NCBI GenBank assembly: GCA_945911015.1
Contig: CAMDZW010000016.1
Location: 1-64,000 of the forward strand
DNA: 64,000 nt
From: an uncultured Propionibacteriaceae bacterium
GTDB lineage: Bacteria > Actinomycetota > Actinomycetes > Propionibacteriales > Propionibacteriaceae
Direction of reading: 5' to 3'
The translations under genes were made by a program, and so were the position numbers. Within the stretch, counting starts at the first letter, position 1. Each line of letters opens with the position of its first letter. Of this stretch, positions 49,001 through 59,669 are shown piece after piece. The notes under the pieces are model-generated. The model did no database searches. It was not told the DNA's origin and worked only from the letters and a program-made list of their open reading frames with translations.

Positions 49001-49133
49001 GAAGACGCCTGCCAAGAAGACGCCTGCGAAGAAGACGCCTGCGAGAAAGACTGCGGCCACCAAGAAGACGGCTGCAGCCAAGAAGGCGCCAGCCAAGAGG
49101 ACGACAACGGCCAAGAAGTCGGCGCGCACGTAG
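46059..49133 (+). CDS. uvrA: Excinuclease ABC subunit UvrA with Lys/Ala/Pro tail
   Basis: A 1024-residue damage-recognition ATPase of excision repair. It has two ABC modules: Walker [20 protein letters not shown] and [15 protein letters not shown], signatures [13 protein letters not shown] and [13 protein letters not shown]. Zinc modules include CPVCGEPI and CENCSGDG with CEVC. The core ends near residue 950. A tail of about 60 residues of KKTPA repeats and related Lys/Ala/Thr sequence follows, not part of standard UvrA. GTG 46059 is chosen from the promoter 7 nt upstream and the family start. An in-frame start at 46029 would lie in the promoter. Confidence 0.97.
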   Translation: MNDREDQLVVRGAREHNLRNVSLDLPRDSLIVFTGLSGSGKSSLAFDTIFAEGQRRYVESLSAYARQFLGQMDKPDVDFIEGLSPAVSIDQKSTSRNPRSTVGTITEVHDYLRLLYARAGRPHCPVCGEPITQQSPQQIVDRLLALPEGTRFQVLAPIVRGRKGEYGDLFGQLAGQGFARARVDGEVHSLTSPPTLDKKLKHDIDVVVDRIAVRASAKQRLTDSVETALGLAHGIVGVEFVDLPADDPGRERRFSEKLACPNEHDIAMEELEPRQFSFNGPWGACPQCSGLGTRMEVDEQLVVPDDSLSLDDGAIAPWSSAHVADYFHRVIASLAEEHGFSTTVPWRDLSATDRQLLLRGLPGQVRVSYRNRYGRTRSYSTKFEGVVNYIERRHGEAETDTSRERFAGYMREVPCTTCQGARLKPSSLAVTVGDRNIAEVSAMSIAETAEFLAGLELSEREAQIAERVVKEIQERLRFLLDVGLDYLTLSRPAGSLSGGEAQRIRLATQIGSGLVGVLYVLDEPSIGLHQRDNRRLIDTLVRLRDLGNTLIVVEHDEDTIHAADWIVDIGPGAGEHGGHVVVSGTVDQLVASEKSLTGQYLSGRRQIALPPSRRAGNGKVVTVHDAVENNLRGVTVDFPLGKLIAVTGVSGSGKSTLVNGILHTALAKKLYNAREVPGRHRSISGVEHIDKVIHVDQSPIGRTPRSNPATYTGVFDHIRRLFAETPEAKVRGYQPGRFSFNVKGGRCENCSGDGTIKIEMNFLPDVYVPCEVCHGARYNRETLEVRYKGRSIGEILDMPIEEAVEFFAAIPAIARHMRTLVDVGLGYVRLGQPATTLSGGEAQRVKLASELQKRSTGRTLYVLDEPTTGLHFEDINKLLVVLGRLVDAGNSVVVIEHNLDVIKTADWLIDLGPEGGSGGGEVLVEGTPEVVAATAGSYTGSFLAPILEGTSVPVDELSLVDEPGPPRKGAKKTPAKKTPAKKTPAKKTPAKKTPARKTAATKKTAAAKKAPAKRTTTAKKSART
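48966..49040 (+). repeat. Five tandem 15-bp repeats in the uvrA 3' end
   Basis: Five units of the GCCAAGAAGACGCCT type encode AKKTP in frame. They continue into degenerate Lys/Ala codons up to the stop. Confidence 0.95.
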
Positions 49134-49170
49134 GCTTGGCGCGTTGTCTTCGCCCGCCCAAGGAGGCCCC

Positions 49171-49563
49171 ATGTCGTACGACCGTCGTACCGTCCTGCTC
49201 ACCGCCAGTCTCGCGGCGGCCGCAGTCGGGCTGGGGTCATGCCGCAGCGGTCCCGACGGGCCCGACCCGGATGCGGCGCCGGCCACGGTGTCACTCGACG
49301 AGATCCCGGTCGGTGGCGCGCTGATCCTGCCCGATGCGCCGTACGTGGTGTCCCAGCCGACAGCTGGTGAGGTCAAGGCCTTCACCAACCTGTGCACCCA
49401 CCAACACTGTCCGGTGTCGCGGATCGATGGTGCCGACATCGTCTGCGACTGTCACGGCAGTCGGTTCTCCATCGACGACGGCTCGGTGGTGAACGGCCCC
49501 GCCAGCGAACCGCTCACCACCTACCCGGCCAGCCTCGACGGGGACACCGTCACGGTGAACTGA
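49171..49563 (+). CDS. Exported Rieske [2Fe-2S] protein
   Basis: A 130-residue protein. The N-terminus has a twin-arginine-like DRRTVLL, a hydrophobic stretch and a lipobox-like VGLGSC (Cys ~24), suggesting a Tat-exported lipoprotein. The Rieske cluster ligands are in CTHQHC and CDCHGSRF (Cys-x-His and Cys-x2-His), with the extra pair of cysteines of high-potential Rieske proteins. The redox partner is unknown. Similar small Rieske lipoproteins are common in Actinobacteria. AGGAGG precedes the ATG, 37 bp after uvrA. Confidence 0.9.
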   Translation: MSYDRRTVLLTASLAAAAVGLGSCRSGPDGPDPDAAPATVSLDEIPVGGALILPDAPYVVSQPTAGEVKAFTNLCTHQHCPVSRIDGADIVCDCHGSRFSIDDGSVVNGPASEPLTTYPASLDGDTVTVN

Positions 49564-49566
49564 GGC

Positions 49567-49589
49567 CTGTCAGGGGCGGGGCCTACGCT
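49567..49589 (+). promoter_or_regulatory. Predicted DNA-damage (RecA-NDp/PafBC-type) promoter of uvrC
   Basis: CTGTCAGGG (49567-49575), 8 nt, TACGCT (49584-49589), then 7 nt to ATG 49597. It begins 3 nt after the Rieske gene's stop. Confidence 0.65.
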
Positions 49590-49596
49590 TGGACCC

Positions 49597-51624
49597 ATGG
49601 CTGACCCGTCGACCTACCGCCCACCCACGGGGTCGATCCCGGTCCAGCCCGGGGTGTACCGGTTCTCCGACAAGGACGGTCGGGTCATCTACGTCGGCAA
49701 GGCCAAGAGCCTGCGCTCCCGTCTGAACAGCTATTTTGCCGATCCGGCCGGGCTGCATCCCCGTACCCACACGATGGTGCACACCGCCGCGCGGGTGGAC
49801 TGGACCGTGGTGCGGACCGAGGTCGAGGCGCTCGCCCTCGAGTTTTCCTGGATCAAGGAGTTCGACCCGCGATTCAACATCAAGTACCGCGACGACAAGT
49901 CCTATCCGTGGCTGGCGATCTCCTTGGGCGACGAGTACCCCAGGGTCCATGTCGGGCGCGGCAGGAAGAAACGCGGCACCCGCTACTTCGGGCCCTACGC
50001 CCACGCCTGGGCGATCCGTGAAACCGTCGATGCGCTGCTCCGGGTGTTCCCGATGCGGTCCTGCACCACCGGTGTGTTCAACAACGCCAGGGCCAGCGGT
50101 CGACCCTGTCTGCTGGGCTACATCGACAAATGCTCGGCCCCCTGTGTGGAGCGGATCAGTCAGGCCGACCACCACGCCATCGCCGAGGACTTCGCCGCCT
50201 TCATGGGCGGCCACGCCAACCCGATGATCAAACGGCTCGAGCGGCAGATGGCCGATCATGCCGAGGCGATGGAGTACGAACAGGCCGCACGAGCCCGCGA
50301 CGACCTCACCGCACTGCGCCGTGCCATGGAGGCCAATGCGATCGTCCTCGGTGACGGTACCGACGCCGATGTGGTGGCCATTGCCGAGGATCCGCTCGAG
50401 GTCGCGGTCCAGATCTTCCACGTACGCTCCGGACGGGTGCGAGGTGAGCGCGGTTGGGTCGCGGACCGGACCGACGAATCCGACACCGCAGACCTGGTCG
50501 TCGGCTTCCTCGGACAGCTCTACGAGGACCAGCTCAGCGGGGAGGAACCGGATCCGGACCTGCTGCCACGGGAGATCCTGGTGCCAGCGGTCAACGAGGA
50601 CACTGCAGCCCTGGCCGATCTGCTCCGGGCACGTCGTGGCTCGGCGGTGTCGATCCGGGTGCCACAGCGAGGGGACAAGAAGACTCTGATGGAGACGGTG
50701 GCCCGCAACGCTGCCGAAACCCTGATCCGGCACAAGACCAGACGGGCCGGGGACCTGTCGACCCGCAACCGGGCCCTGGAGGAGATCCAGGAAGCGCTCG
50801 GGCTCGACGAGGTGCCGTTGCGGATCGAGTGCTACGACATCTCCAACCTGCAGGGCACCGAGGTGGTGGCCAGCATGGTGGTCTTCGAGGACGGTCTGCC
50901 CCGCAAGAGTGAGTACCGACGGTTCGTGGTCCGCGGTGACGGCGACCCTGACGGTCCCGGGCAGAACGATGTCGCCGCCATGCACGAGGTCATCACCCGG
51001 CGCTTCCGCCGGCTCCTCGACGACCGACGGGCCCAGCAGGAGGCCAGCGCCGACGACGCCACCGACGCCGATCGGCCCCAACTGGTCGATCCGACCACGG
51101 GGGTGCCGCGACGCTTCGCCTACACCCCTGGGCTGGTGGTCGTCGACGGTGGTCAACCCCAGGTTGCTGCAGCCCAACGGGCGCTGGACGAGCTCGGCAT
51201 CACCGACATCGCGCTGTGTGGACTGGCCAAACGTCTCGAGGAGGTCTGGCTGCCCGAGACCGATGACCCGGTGATCCTGCCGCGCACCAGCGAAGGGCTC
51301 TATCTGCTGCAGCGGATCCGGGACGAGGCCCACCGCTTCGCCATCACCCACCACCGGGGTCGCCGCAGCAAGTCGATGGTCGAGTCCGTGCTGGACGACG
51401 TCCCCGGGCTGGGGGAGGTCCGCCGCAAGACCTTGATGTCCCATTTCGGGTCACTGCGCAAACTGCGGGCAGCCCGGCTCGAGGAGATTGCCGCACTGCC
51501 CGGATTCGGGCCCCGTACGGCCGAAGCAGTGGTGCTGGCACTGGCCCGGACCGAGGAGCCGGCAGCGGTCAATGCCAGCACCGGAGAGGTCGTGATCCCC
51601 GCAGAAGCCGAGCACCAGCCATAA
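49597..51624 (+). CDS. uvrC: Excinuclease ABC subunit UvrC
   Basis: A 675-residue dual-incision nuclease of excision repair. The N-terminal GIY-YIG domain ([21 protein letters not shown]) makes the 3' cut. A UVR motif near 210-240 binds UvrB. The RNase H-like domain ([28 protein letters not shown]) makes the 5' cut. Helix-hairpin-helix motifs ([15 protein letters not shown]) end the protein. ATG 49597 has no ribosome site but a -10 seven bases before it. Confidence 0.98.
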   Translation: MADPSTYRPPTGSIPVQPGVYRFSDKDGRVIYVGKAKSLRSRLNSYFADPAGLHPRTHTMVHTAARVDWTVVRTEVEALALEFSWIKEFDPRFNIKYRDDKSYPWLAISLGDEYPRVHVGRGRKKRGTRYFGPYAHAWAIRETVDALLRVFPMRSCTTGVFNNARASGRPCLLGYIDKCSAPCVERISQADHHAIAEDFAAFMGGHANPMIKRLERQMADHAEAMEYEQAARARDDLTALRRAMEANAIVLGDGTDADVVAIAEDPLEVAVQIFHVRSGRVRGERGWVADRTDESDTADLVVGFLGQLYEDQLSGEEPDPDLLPREILVPAVNEDTAALADLLRARRGSAVSIRVPQRGDKKTLMETVARNAAETLIRHKTRRAGDLSTRNRALEEIQEALGLDEVPLRIECYDISNLQGTEVVASMVVFEDGLPRKSEYRRFVVRGDGDPDGPGQNDVAAMHEVITRRFRRLLDDRRAQQEASADDATDADRPQLVDPTTGVPRRFAYTPGLVVVDGGQPQVAAAQRALDELGITDIALCGLAKRLEEVWLPETDDPVILPRTSEGLYLLQRIRDEAHRFAITHHRGRRSKSMVESVLDDVPGLGEVRRKTLMSHFGSLRKLRAARLEEIAALPGFGPRTAEAVVLALARTEEPAAVNASTGEVVIPAEAEHQP

Positions 51625-51625
51625 T
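51620..51625 (+). promoter_or_regulatory. Possible -10 for rapZ
   Basis: CATAAT (51620-51625) ends 8 nt before the rapZ ATG and overlaps the uvrC stop. An alternative register, TAATGG, ends 6 nt before. There is no ribosome site, so a leaderless mRNA is possible. Confidence 0.4.
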
Positions 51626-51633
51626 GGGCGGCA

Positions 51634-52509
51634 ATGAACATCCAGACAGCGCCGACCGGCTTCCGCGTGGCCGTGGTCACCGGCATGACCGGGGCCGGCC
51701 GGACGACGGCGGCCAACACCCTTGAGGACCTCGGGTGGTACGTGGTGGACAACCTGCCGCCACGGCTGGTGCCAACGCTGTGCGCGCTGGTGGAACGCTC
51801 CGAGATGCCACGGCTGGCGGTGGTCGTCGACTGCCGCAGCAAGCGTTTCTTCGAACAGCTGCCGACGATGTTCACCGAGCTCAACGAGGCGGGCTACCGC
51901 CACGACATCCTCTACGTCGAGGCCAACGACGAGATCATCGTGCGACGTCAGGAGTCGGTGCGTCGTCCGCACCCACTCCAAGGTGACGGCCGCCTGCTCG
52001 ACGGGATCATCGCCGAGCGGGAGGTTCTGGCCCCCGTACGGGCCTCGGCCGATCTGGTCATCGACACCACTGCGCTCAATGTGCACCAGCTGCGAGACCG
52101 GGTCGCCCATGCCTTCGAGGGAGACAGCCTCGACCAGCTCCGGGTGACGGTGTTGTCCTTCGGGTTCAAACATGGCATCCCGGTCGATGCCGATCTGACC
52201 CTCGACGTCCGTTTCCTGCCGAATCCGCACTGGATCCCCGAGCTGCGACCGCATTCGGGCCAGGACGCCCCCGTCGCCGAGCATGTGCTTGCCGAACCGG
52301 CCGCCCAGGATTTCCTCGACCACCTGGTCTCCCTGGTGCAGGTGATGAAGGAGGGCTACCTCCGCGAAGGCAAACGGTTCGCCACGGTCGCGATCGGCTG
52401 CACCGGAGGCCGCCATCGCAGTGTGGCGATCGCCGAGGCCTTCGCCCAGCGGCTGTCCGGCACCGGCATCGTCACCCGTGTGATGCACCGCGACATCGAC
52501 CGGGCCTGA
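51634..52509 (+). CDS. rapZ: RapZ/YvcJ family nucleotide-binding protein
   Basis: A 291-residue P-loop protein. The Walker A is GMTGAGRTTAAN, with Arg in place of the usual Lys, a variant common in this family. Walker B-like VVVDCRS and the C-terminal CTGGRHRSV are family hallmarks. E. coli RapZ is an RNase adapter sensing glucosamine-6-phosphate. In Actinobacteria the role is less clear. It sits in the conserved uvrC-rapZ-yvcK-whiA order. Confidence 0.93.
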   Translation: MNIQTAPTGFRVAVVTGMTGAGRTTAANTLEDLGWYVVDNLPPRLVPTLCALVERSEMPRLAVVVDCRSKRFFEQLPTMFTELNEAGYRHDILYVEANDEIIVRRQESVRRPHPLQGDGRLLDGIIAEREVLAPVRASADLVIDTTALNVHQLRDRVAHAFEGDSLDQLRVTVLSFGFKHGIPVDADLTLDVRFLPNPHWIPELRPHSGQDAPVAEHVLAEPAAQDFLDHLVSLVQVMKEGYLREGKRFATVAIGCTGGRHRSVAIAEAFAQRLSGTGIVTRVMHRDIDRA

Positions 52510-52520
52510 GGGGGCAGGCG

Positions 52521-53519
52521 ATGCGGTACGAGACACCGGGCGGCTTCGACACCCTGCCTTCGGTCGTCGTCCTCGGCGGGGGCCATGGCCTGTCGGCCAA
52601 TCTGACGGCCCTGCGACGGGTCACCGATCGACTCACCGCGGTCGTCACGGTCGCCGATGACGGCGGTTCCTCGGGGCGCCTGCGCGACGAGCTCGCCTGT
52701 CTGCCTCCGGGTGACCTGCGGATGGCACTGGCGGCCCTGTGTGGTGATCACCCCGAAGGTCGACGCTGGGCCGAGGTGCTGCAGTACCGGTTCGACTCCG
52801 GCGGTGAGCTGTCCGGGCATCCGATCGGCAACCTGATGATGGCCGGGATCTGGCAGCAGGTCGGCGATCCGGTGGCCGGGCTCGACCTGCTCGGTGACCT
52901 GATCGGGGCCCGGGGACGGGTGCTTCCGATGGCTTCCTCACCCCTTGAGATCGAGGCCGACATCGTGGGTCACGATCCGGCCCGGCCAGAGGAGAATGTG
53001 CCTGTACGGGGACAGGTCGCGGTCGCGTCCACCTCGGGGTGGATCCAGTCGATCCGGCTGCTGCCCAGTCGCCCGATCGCCTGTCCGGAGGCGATCCTGG
53101 CCGTCCGGGACGCCGACTGGGTGATCCTCGGGCCGGGCTCATGGTTCACCTCGGTGCTGCCGCACCTGATGGTGCCCGAACTGGCCGAGGCCCTCGTCGA
53201 GACCCGCGCCAAGCGGGTCCTGACCCTGAACATCACTCCGGGGGTCGACGAGACCACCGATTTCACTGCGGCCCGCCACATCGAGCTGGTCGCCGAACAC
53301 GAGCCGCGGATGCGGTTCGACGTGGTGTTGGCCGACGAGGCCTTCGCCGAAGGGGACAAGGCCCTCGGTTCCTATGCTGCCTCGCTCGGGGCGACGCTGT
53401 GGACCCAGGACCTGATCATGCGGGATGGCACGGCCCGTCACCACCCGCTGCGGTTGGCCTCGGCCTATTCCGAGATCATGACGGGCGAGGTGAGTGGGAG
53501 GATGTCGCCATGGCGATGA
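52521..53519 (+). CDS. YvcK/CofD-family gluconeogenesis factor
   Basis: A 332-residue protein of the CofD-like YvcK group. Motifs: [44 protein letters not shown] and [13 protein letters not shown]. In Bacillus and mycobacteria it binds UDP-sugars and influences wall synthesis and growth on gluconeogenic carbon. ATG start. It overlaps the whiA start by 10 bp. Confidence 0.92.
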   Translation: MRYETPGGFDTLPSVVVLGGGHGLSANLTALRRVTDRLTAVVTVADDGGSSGRLRDELACLPPGDLRMALAALCGDHPEGRRWAEVLQYRFDSGGELSGHPIGNLMMAGIWQQVGDPVAGLDLLGDLIGARGRVLPMASSPLEIEADIVGHDPARPEENVPVRGQVAVASTSGWIQSIRLLPSRPIACPEAILAVRDADWVILGPGSWFTSVLPHLMVPELAEALVETRAKRVLTLNITPGVDETTDFTAARHIELVAEHEPRMRFDVVLADEAFAEGDKALGSYAASLGATLWTQDLIMRDGTARHHPLRLASAYSEIMTGEVSGRMSPWR

Positions 53520-54491
53520 CAGCACAGGTGAAGGCGGAACTGGCGACGATCACGGTCACCAAGCCGTGTTGTCGACGAGCTGAACTGGCGTCGATGCTGC
53601 GGTTCTCCGGAGGGCTCCATCTGGTGAGCGGCAAGATCGTGATCGAGTCCGAGCTCGACACCGGCGCGGCTGCCCGCCGGATGCGGGCCAGCATCACCGA
53701 GCTGTTCGGCCACGAGTCCGAGTTGCTCACCGTGGCGAGCTCGGGGCTGCGTCGCGGCACCCGCTACCTGATCCGGGTGCTGCGTCACGGCGAGGCCCTG
53801 GCCCGGCAGACCGGGCTGGTTGATTCCAAGGGTCGGCCCACCCGGGGTCTGCCACCCCAGATCGTGGCCGGGGGGACCTGTGACTGTGAGGCGGCCTGGC
53901 GTGGTGCCTTTCTGGCCCACGGTTCGCTCACCGAACCGGGCCGGTCGATGTCGTTGGAGATCACCTGCCCCGGACCGGAGTCTGCGCTGGCCCTGGTCGG
54001 TGCCGCCCGCCGGCTGTCCATTCCCGCCAAGGCGCGAGAGGTCCGCAATGTCGACCGAGTGGTGATCCGTGACGGTGATGCGATCGCTGCCATGCTGACC
54101 CGTCTGGGCGCCCACGACACCATGCTCCAGTGGGAGGAACGCCGGATGCGGCGCGAGGTGCGTGCCTCGGCCAACCGGCTGGCCAACTTCGACGACGCCA
54201 ACCTTCGCCGCTCCGCCCGCGCCGCGGTCGCCGCCGGGGCCCGGGTGGAGCGGGCGCTGGAGATCCTGGGCAGCGAGGTGCCAGAACATCTGGAGAAGGC
54301 CGGTCGGCTCCGGGTCCAACACAAGCAGGCATCCCTGGAGGAACTGGGTCAGCTCCATCAGCCACCCCTGACCAAGGACGCCATCGCCGGCCGGATCCGG
54401 CGGTTGCTGGCCACGGCGGACAAACGGGCCCGGGAACTCGACATCCCTGACACCGAGGCCGGTATCTCACAGGATCTGCTCGACGACGCCT

Positions 54492-54493
<2 letters not shown>
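53510..54493 (+). CDS. whiA: Sporulation/division regulator WhiA
   Basis: A 327-residue DNA-binding protein with an N-terminal LAGLIDADG-like fold ([42 protein letters not shown]). A C-terminal helix-turn-helix follows ([36 protein letters not shown]). In Streptomyces WhiA with WhiB activates ftsZ, ftsW and sporulation genes. Non-sporulating Actinobacteria keep it as a division regulator. ATG 53510 has GGGAGGA upstream. The larger upstream frame inside the previous gene is shadow. Confidence 0.95.
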
Positions 54494-55681
<1,188 letters not shown>

Positions 55682-55704
55682 TCCTGCTGCACCATCATCG
55701 GGTG

Positions 55705-55737
55705 ACGCCGCCGGCCCAGTTGAGGGTCCGGCGGCGT
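55705..55737 (+). terminator. Hairpin between gap and pgk
   Basis: ACGCCGCCGG (55705-55714) pairs with CCGGCGGCGT (55728-55737). An inner CCC/GGG extends the stem past a one-base bulge. It may be a partial terminator or processing site that sets gap above pgk expression. Confidence 0.6.
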
Positions 55738-55778
55738 TCCCGCCCCCATCCACCCCTTTGTTGAGAGGACTGCCCGAG

Positions 55779-56966
55779 ATGACGTCGATCGATGGCCTGG
55801 GAGATCTGCGCGGCAAGCGCGTCCTGGTGCGTTGTGACCTGAACGTCCCGCTGGACGGCACCACGATCACCGACGACGGACGGATCCGAGCGTCCCTGCC
55901 CACCCTGACCCAGCTGCGCGAGGCCGGTGCCCGGGTCGTCGTGCTGGCCCACCTCGGACGCCCGAAGGGTCAGGTCCGACCGGAGTTTTCGCTGGCCCCT
56001 GCGGCGCAGCGGCTCGGCGAGCTGCTGGGCACTGAGGTCACTCTGGCCAGTGATGTGGTGGGCGACTCGGCCCGTACGGTCGTCGCGGGCCTGGCCGACG
56101 GCGACGTCGCCATGCTCGAGAATGTCCGCTTCGAGCCGGGCGAGGAGTCCAAGGACGATGCCGCACGTGGTGCCCTGGCCGACCGCTACGCCGCACTCGG
56201 CGATGTCTTCGTCTCCGACGGGTTCGGTGTGGTCCATCGCAAGCAGGCCTCGGTCTATGACCTGGCCTCCCGGTTGCCCAACGCTGCCGGCCAGCTCGTC
56301 CAGGCAGAGGTGAATGTCCTCGAGCGGCTCACCACGAACCCGGCCCGCCCGTACGCGGTGGTCCTCGGTGGGGCCAAAGTCTCCGACAAGCTCAAGGTGA
56401 TCGAGAACCTGCTCGCCCACGCCGACACCGTCCTGATCGGTGGCGGCATGGTCTTCACCTTCCTCGCCGCCCAGGGCCACGCCATCGGCACCAGCCTGGT
56501 CGAGACCGACCAGATTCGGGTGGTCAAGGCGCTGTTGGACGACCCGGCCACCGGCCCGCGGATCGTGCTGCCGACCGACATCGTCGTGGCGCCCGAGTTC
56601 AGCGCCGATGCCCCGCCCAGTGTCGTGGCCGCCGCAGCGATCCCGGACGACCAGATGGGTCTCGACATCGGTCCCGAGTCCGGCAAGGCCTTCGCCGAGG
56701 CCATCCGCGGCGCGCACACCGTTTTCTGGAACGGCCCGATGGGCGTGGCCGAGTTCGAGGCCTTCTCCCACGGCACCCGTGCGGTCGCGCAGGCCCTCAC
56801 CGAGGTCGACGGCCTGTCGGTCGTCGGTGGCGGTGACTCCGCGGCAGCGGTACGCGACCTCGGTTTCGCCGACGACGACTTCGGTCACATCTCCACCGGT
56901 GGTGGGGCCAGCCTCGAGTTCCTGGAGGGCAAGGAATTGCCGGGTCTCCAGGTGCTGGCAGACTGA
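55779..56966 (+). CDS. pgk: Phosphoglycerate kinase
   Basis: A 395-residue glycolytic kinase converting 1,3-bisphosphoglycerate and ADP to 3-phosphoglycerate and ATP. N-terminal [17 protein letters not shown] and [10 protein letters not shown] bind the sugar phosphate. [13 protein letters not shown] and the C-terminal [15 protein letters not shown] with [13 protein letters not shown] form the nucleotide half. ATG 55779 has GAGAGGA upstream. Confidence 0.97.
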   Translation: MTSIDGLGDLRGKRVLVRCDLNVPLDGTTITDDGRIRASLPTLTQLREAGARVVVLAHLGRPKGQVRPEFSLAPAAQRLGELLGTEVTLASDVVGDSARTVVAGLADGDVAMLENVRFEPGEESKDDAARGALADRYAALGDVFVSDGFGVVHRKQASVYDLASRLPNAAGQLVQAEVNVLERLTTNPARPYAVVLGGAKVSDKLKVIENLLAHADTVLIGGGMVFTFLAAQGHAIGTSLVETDQIRVVKALLDDPATGPRIVLPTDIVVAPEFSADAPPSVVAAAAIPDDQMGLDIGPESGKAFAEAIRGAHTVFWNGPMGVAEFEAFSHGTRAVAQALTEVDGLSVVGGGDSAAAVRDLGFADDDFGHISTGGGASLEFLEGKELPGLQVLAD

Positions 56967-57008
56967 CCCCATCGGGTACGACAACGACGAGCAGAAGGAA
57001 CACCTGCG

Positions 57009-57803
57009 ATGGCCCAGGGACGCACCCCGCTGATGGCGGGCAACTGGAAGATGAACCTCAACCACATGGAAGGGGTTGCTCTGGTCCAGAAGCTGGCCTG
57101 GACGCTGAAGGACAAGCACTTCGATCCACAGACCTGTGAGGTCGTCGTGCTGCCTCCGTTCACCGACATCCGCGGTGTGCAGTCCTTGGTCACCTCGGAC
57201 AAGCTGGAGATCGGGTACGGCGCTCAGGACGTCTCCGCGCAGGAGTCGGGCGCCTACACCGGTGAGATCTCGGCGGCCATGTTGGCCAAGCTCGGCTGCT
57301 CGTACGTGGCGGTGGGACATTCCGAGCGTCGGGAGTACCACGGTGAGGACGATGCCCTGGTCAACGCCAAGGCCCGCAAGGTGCTGGAGCACCAGATGTC
57401 GCCGATCATCTGTGTCGGCGAGGGACTGGAGGTCCGCCAGGCGGGCAACCATGTGGCGCACACCTTGGCCCAGGTCGACGGCGCATTGTCCGGGCTGACC
57501 CCGGAGCAGGCCGTGGCCTGTGTCATCGCCTACGAACCGGTCTGGGCGATCGGCACCGGCGAGGTGGCCACCCCGGAGGACGCCCAGGAGGTTTGCGCAG
57601 CGATCCGTGGCCGTTTGGTCGAGCTGTACGACGACGGGCTCGCCGACAACGTCCGCGTGCTGTACGGCGGCTCGGTCAAGTCCGGAAACGTCGCCCAGAT
57701 CATGGCGCAGCCCGATGTGGACGGTGCCCTGGTCGGGGGAGCGAGCCTGGTGGTGGACGAGTTCGCCGCCATCGCACGTTTCCGCGACCTTCCTGTTCTC
57801 TGA
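57009..57803 (+). CDS. tpiA: Triosephosphate isomerase
   Basis: A 264-residue TIM-barrel enzyme interconverting dihydroxyacetone phosphate and glyceraldehyde-3-phosphate. The catalytic Lys is in GNWKMN, His in VGHSERREY and Glu in [11 protein letters not shown]. The phosphate loop is YGGSVKSGN. Its last four codons and stop form the first copy of a downstream 16-bp tandem repeat. 42 bp after pgk. Confidence 0.97.
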   Translation: MAQGRTPLMAGNWKMNLNHMEGVALVQKLAWTLKDKHFDPQTCEVVVLPPFTDIRGVQSLVTSDKLEIGYGAQDVSAQESGAYTGEISAAMLAKLGCSYVAVGHSERREYHGEDDALVNAKARKVLEHQMSPIICVGEGLEVRQAGNHVAHTLAQVDGALSGLTPEQAVACVIAYEPVWAIGTGEVATPEDAQEVCAAIRGRLVELYDDGLADNVRVLYGGSVKSGNVAQIMAQPDVDGALVGGASLVVDEFAAIARFRDLPVL

Positions 57804-57872
57804 CGGGCCTGTTCTCTGACGGGCCTGTTCTCTGACGGGCCTGTTCTCTGACTGGACCTGTTCACTGACTGG
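57792..57872 (+). repeat. Five 16-bp tandem repeats at the end of tpiA
   Basis: CCTGTTCTCTGACGGG is repeated three times without change (57792-57839). A fourth copy ends in TGG (57840-57855). A fifth has one more change (57857-57872). The first copy holds the tpiA stop codon, so a TGA recurs in every unit. Confidence 0.95.
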
Positions 57873-57883
57873 CCCCGACACGC

Positions 57884-57889
57884 TAGGAT
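57884..57889 (+). promoter_or_regulatory. Possible -10 for leaderless secG
   Basis: TAGGAT lies 7 nt before the secG ATG. There is no ribosome site. The -35 is unclear because the repeat array occupies that area. Confidence 0.45.
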
Positions 57890-57896
57890 TCATCCC

Positions 57897-58139
57897 ATGA
57901 GCATCCCGATCCTCGTCTTCAGCCTGCTGCTGGTGCTGACCAGCCTGCTCCTGGGCGTCATGGTGCTGTTGCACAAGGGTCGTGGTGGCGGCATGTCCGA
58001 CCTGTTCGGCGGTGGCATGTCCACCTCGATGGGCGGCGCGTCGATGGCCGAACGTCGCCTCGACCGGATGACGGTGATCGTCGGCGTGGTCTGGACCGCG
58101 TCGATCGTCGCCCTGGGCCTGCTCTACCGCGTCAGCTGA
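57897..58139 (+). CDS. secG: Protein translocase subunit SecG
   Basis: An 80-residue SecYEG accessory subunit with two membrane helices (about 3-23 and 56-77). The Gly-rich loop contains HKGRGGGMSDLFGGG. It assists SecA-driven export. The position after tpiA is standard in Actinobacteria. 19 bp separate it from rbpA. Confidence 0.95.
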   Translation: MSIPILVFSLLLVLTSLLLGVMVLLHKGRGGGMSDLFGGGMSTSMGGASMAERRLDRMTVIVGVVWTASIVALGLLYRVS

Positions 58140-58158
58140 ACCCCACCGAAGGACACCC

Positions 58159-58518
58159 ATGGCCAATGGCGAAGGCGCCATCCGAGGAAGCCGCATGGGC
58201 GGCGGACCAGGTTTCGAGGTGGAGCGGGGAGATAGTGCTCCACGGCTGCGGGTGGCCTACTACTGTTCCAACGCCCATGTGACCCGTCCGGCTTTCGCGA
58301 TGGATGCGGAGCCGCCCCAGATCTGGGACTGCCCTCGTTGTGGCAATCCTGCGGGCACGGACGCGCAGAACCCGCCGCCACCGGAGCGGACAGTCCCGTA
58401 CAAGACTCACCTCGGCTACGCCAAGGAACGGCGTTCTGACGCCGACGCTGCTGCGCTTCTCGCTGAAGCAGTGGCCGATCTTCGTGCCCGTCGCGAGCGA
58501 GGCGAGCAGGTATATTGA
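58159..58518 (+). CDS. rbpA: RNA polymerase-binding protein RbpA
   Basis: A 119-residue actinobacterial transcription factor that binds RNA polymerase and the principal sigma factor and stabilises open promoter complexes. The core zinc-ribbon-like domain holds YYCSNAH and WDCPRCGNPAG. Basic-linker and sigma-interacting residues follow (VPYKTHLGYAKERRS, then the C-terminal helix). Length is normal. It lies after secG, and the region to its right is atypically AT-rich. Confidence 0.95.
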   Translation: MANGEGAIRGSRMGGGPGFEVERGDSAPRLRVAYYCSNAHVTRPAFAMDAEPPQIWDCPRCGNPAGTDAQNPPPPERTVPYKTHLGYAKERRSDADAAALLAEAVADLRARRERGEQVY

Positions 58519-58568
58519 TGATGTCCTATATTCAATAAGGTTGCGCCCGTATATCGATCCTGTTTCAT

Positions 58569-58586
58569 TGTGCAAACGGGTGCACA
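58569..58586. promoter_or_regulatory. Inverted repeat, possible operator for the ABC permease operon
   Basis: TGTGCA-AACGGG-TGCACA, a perfect 6-bp inverted repeat about 94 bp before the permease start, in the AT-rich gap after rbpA. TTGCGC (58541-58546) and TTGACG (58594-58599) are nearby -35-like hexamers, but neither has a good -10. A sugar-responsive regulator site is a guess. Confidence 0.45.
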
Positions 58587-58679
58587 GGTCATCTTGACGG
58601 GGCGCCTCGGTGGGTGTGAGGCTGTCCGCTGGAGGAGCCGCCGTGCCGAGCGGTAATCAGAGTCGACGAGAGGATGTGG

Positions 58680-59669
58680 ATGAGCGCCACTGCCACGGCT
58701 GAGCCCGAGGTGTCAACGACACCTGTGGGGCCGGTCAGTTCGAAGTCCACCAAGACCTTCATGCAAAAGCTGAGGCGTGACTGGGGACTGTTGCTCTTCG
58801 CCTTGCCCGGCGTGCTGGTCATCCTGTGCTTCCAGTACATCCCGCTGCTCGGCAACGTGATTGCGTTCAAGGACTACCAGCCGTTCATCGGGATCCTGGA
58901 TTCGGACTGGGTGGCCTTCGACAACTTCTCGATCCTGTTCAACGGTGACCCGGCGTTCCTGAACGCGCTGAAGAACACGATGATCATCACGTTCCTGCAG
59001 CTGCTGTTCACCTTCCCGGTGCCGATCGTTCTGGCGCTGCTGATGAACAGCCTGATCTCGAACGGGTTCAAGCGCGCGGTCCAGTCGATCCTGTACCTGC
59101 CGCACTTCCTGTCCTGGGTGGTCGTGGTGGCGCTGTTCCAGCACGTGCTGGGTTACAACGGTCCGCTGGAGAACTTCATGGCCGCGATCGGGGGCCCGGC
59201 GCCGGAGATCATCGGCAACCCGGGCTTCTTCAAGCCGCTGCTGGTCCTGCAGGACATCTGGAAGAACGCCGGTTGGGGCACCATCTTGTTCCTGGCCGCA
59301 CTGTCGGGCATCGACCAGAACCTGTACGAGGCTGCTGCCGTGGACGGAGCGTCGCGGTGGCGTCAGCTCTGGCACGTGACCCTGCCCGGCATCCGGCCGG
59401 TGGTCATCCTGATCCTCATCCTGCGCATCGGTGACATCTTGTCGGTGGGCTTCGAACAGATCGTGCTCCAGCAGCCGGCCGTCGGCCTGGAAGCATCGGA
59501 GGTTCTCGACACCTACGTCTACAACAACGGCATCATCGGCGGCGAATGGGGCATATCCGCAGCGGTCGGCCTGGTCAAGGGCGTGATCGGCGTGATCCTT
59601 GTCCTCGGGGCGAACAAGTTGGCCCACATGTTCGGTGAAGCCGGTATCTACCAGGGGGCAGCCAAGTGA
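58680..59669 (+). CDS. Carbohydrate ABC transporter permease (LplB-like)
   Basis: A 329-residue permease with six membrane helices, of the LplB/polysaccharide type in the MalF position. The ATPase-contact EAA loop is YEAAAVDGASRWRQLWHVTL. The N-terminal WGLLLFALPGVLVILCFQYI is typical. The likely start is ATG 58680, 6 nt after GAGAGG. ATG 58674 overlaps that ribosome site. The stop overlaps the next permease start (GTGA). The substrate is probably an oligosaccharide. No binding protein or ATPase gene is nearby. Confidence 0.92.
   Translation: MSATATAEPEVSTTPVGPVSSKSTKTFMQKLRRDWGLLLFALPGVLVILCFQYIPLLGNVIAFKDYQPFIGILDSDWVAFDNFSILFNGDPAFLNALKNTMIITFLQLLFTFPVPIVLALLMNSLISNGFKRAVQSILYLPHFLSWVVVVALFQHVLGYNGPLENFMAAIGGPAPEIIGNPGFFKPLLVLQDIWKNAGWGTILFLAALSGIDQNLYEAAAVDGASRWRQLWHVTLPGIRPVVILILILRIGDILSVGFEQIVLQQPAVGLEASEVLDTYVYNNGIIGGEWGISAAVGLVKGVIGVILVLGANKLAHMFGEAGIYQGAAK

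Noticed and set aside
55695-58196. 833-codon minus-strand open frame opposite pgk, tpiA and secG
   Set aside because: It lies antisense to three confident genes, has no recognisable domain and is Asp/Gly/His-rich shadow sequence.
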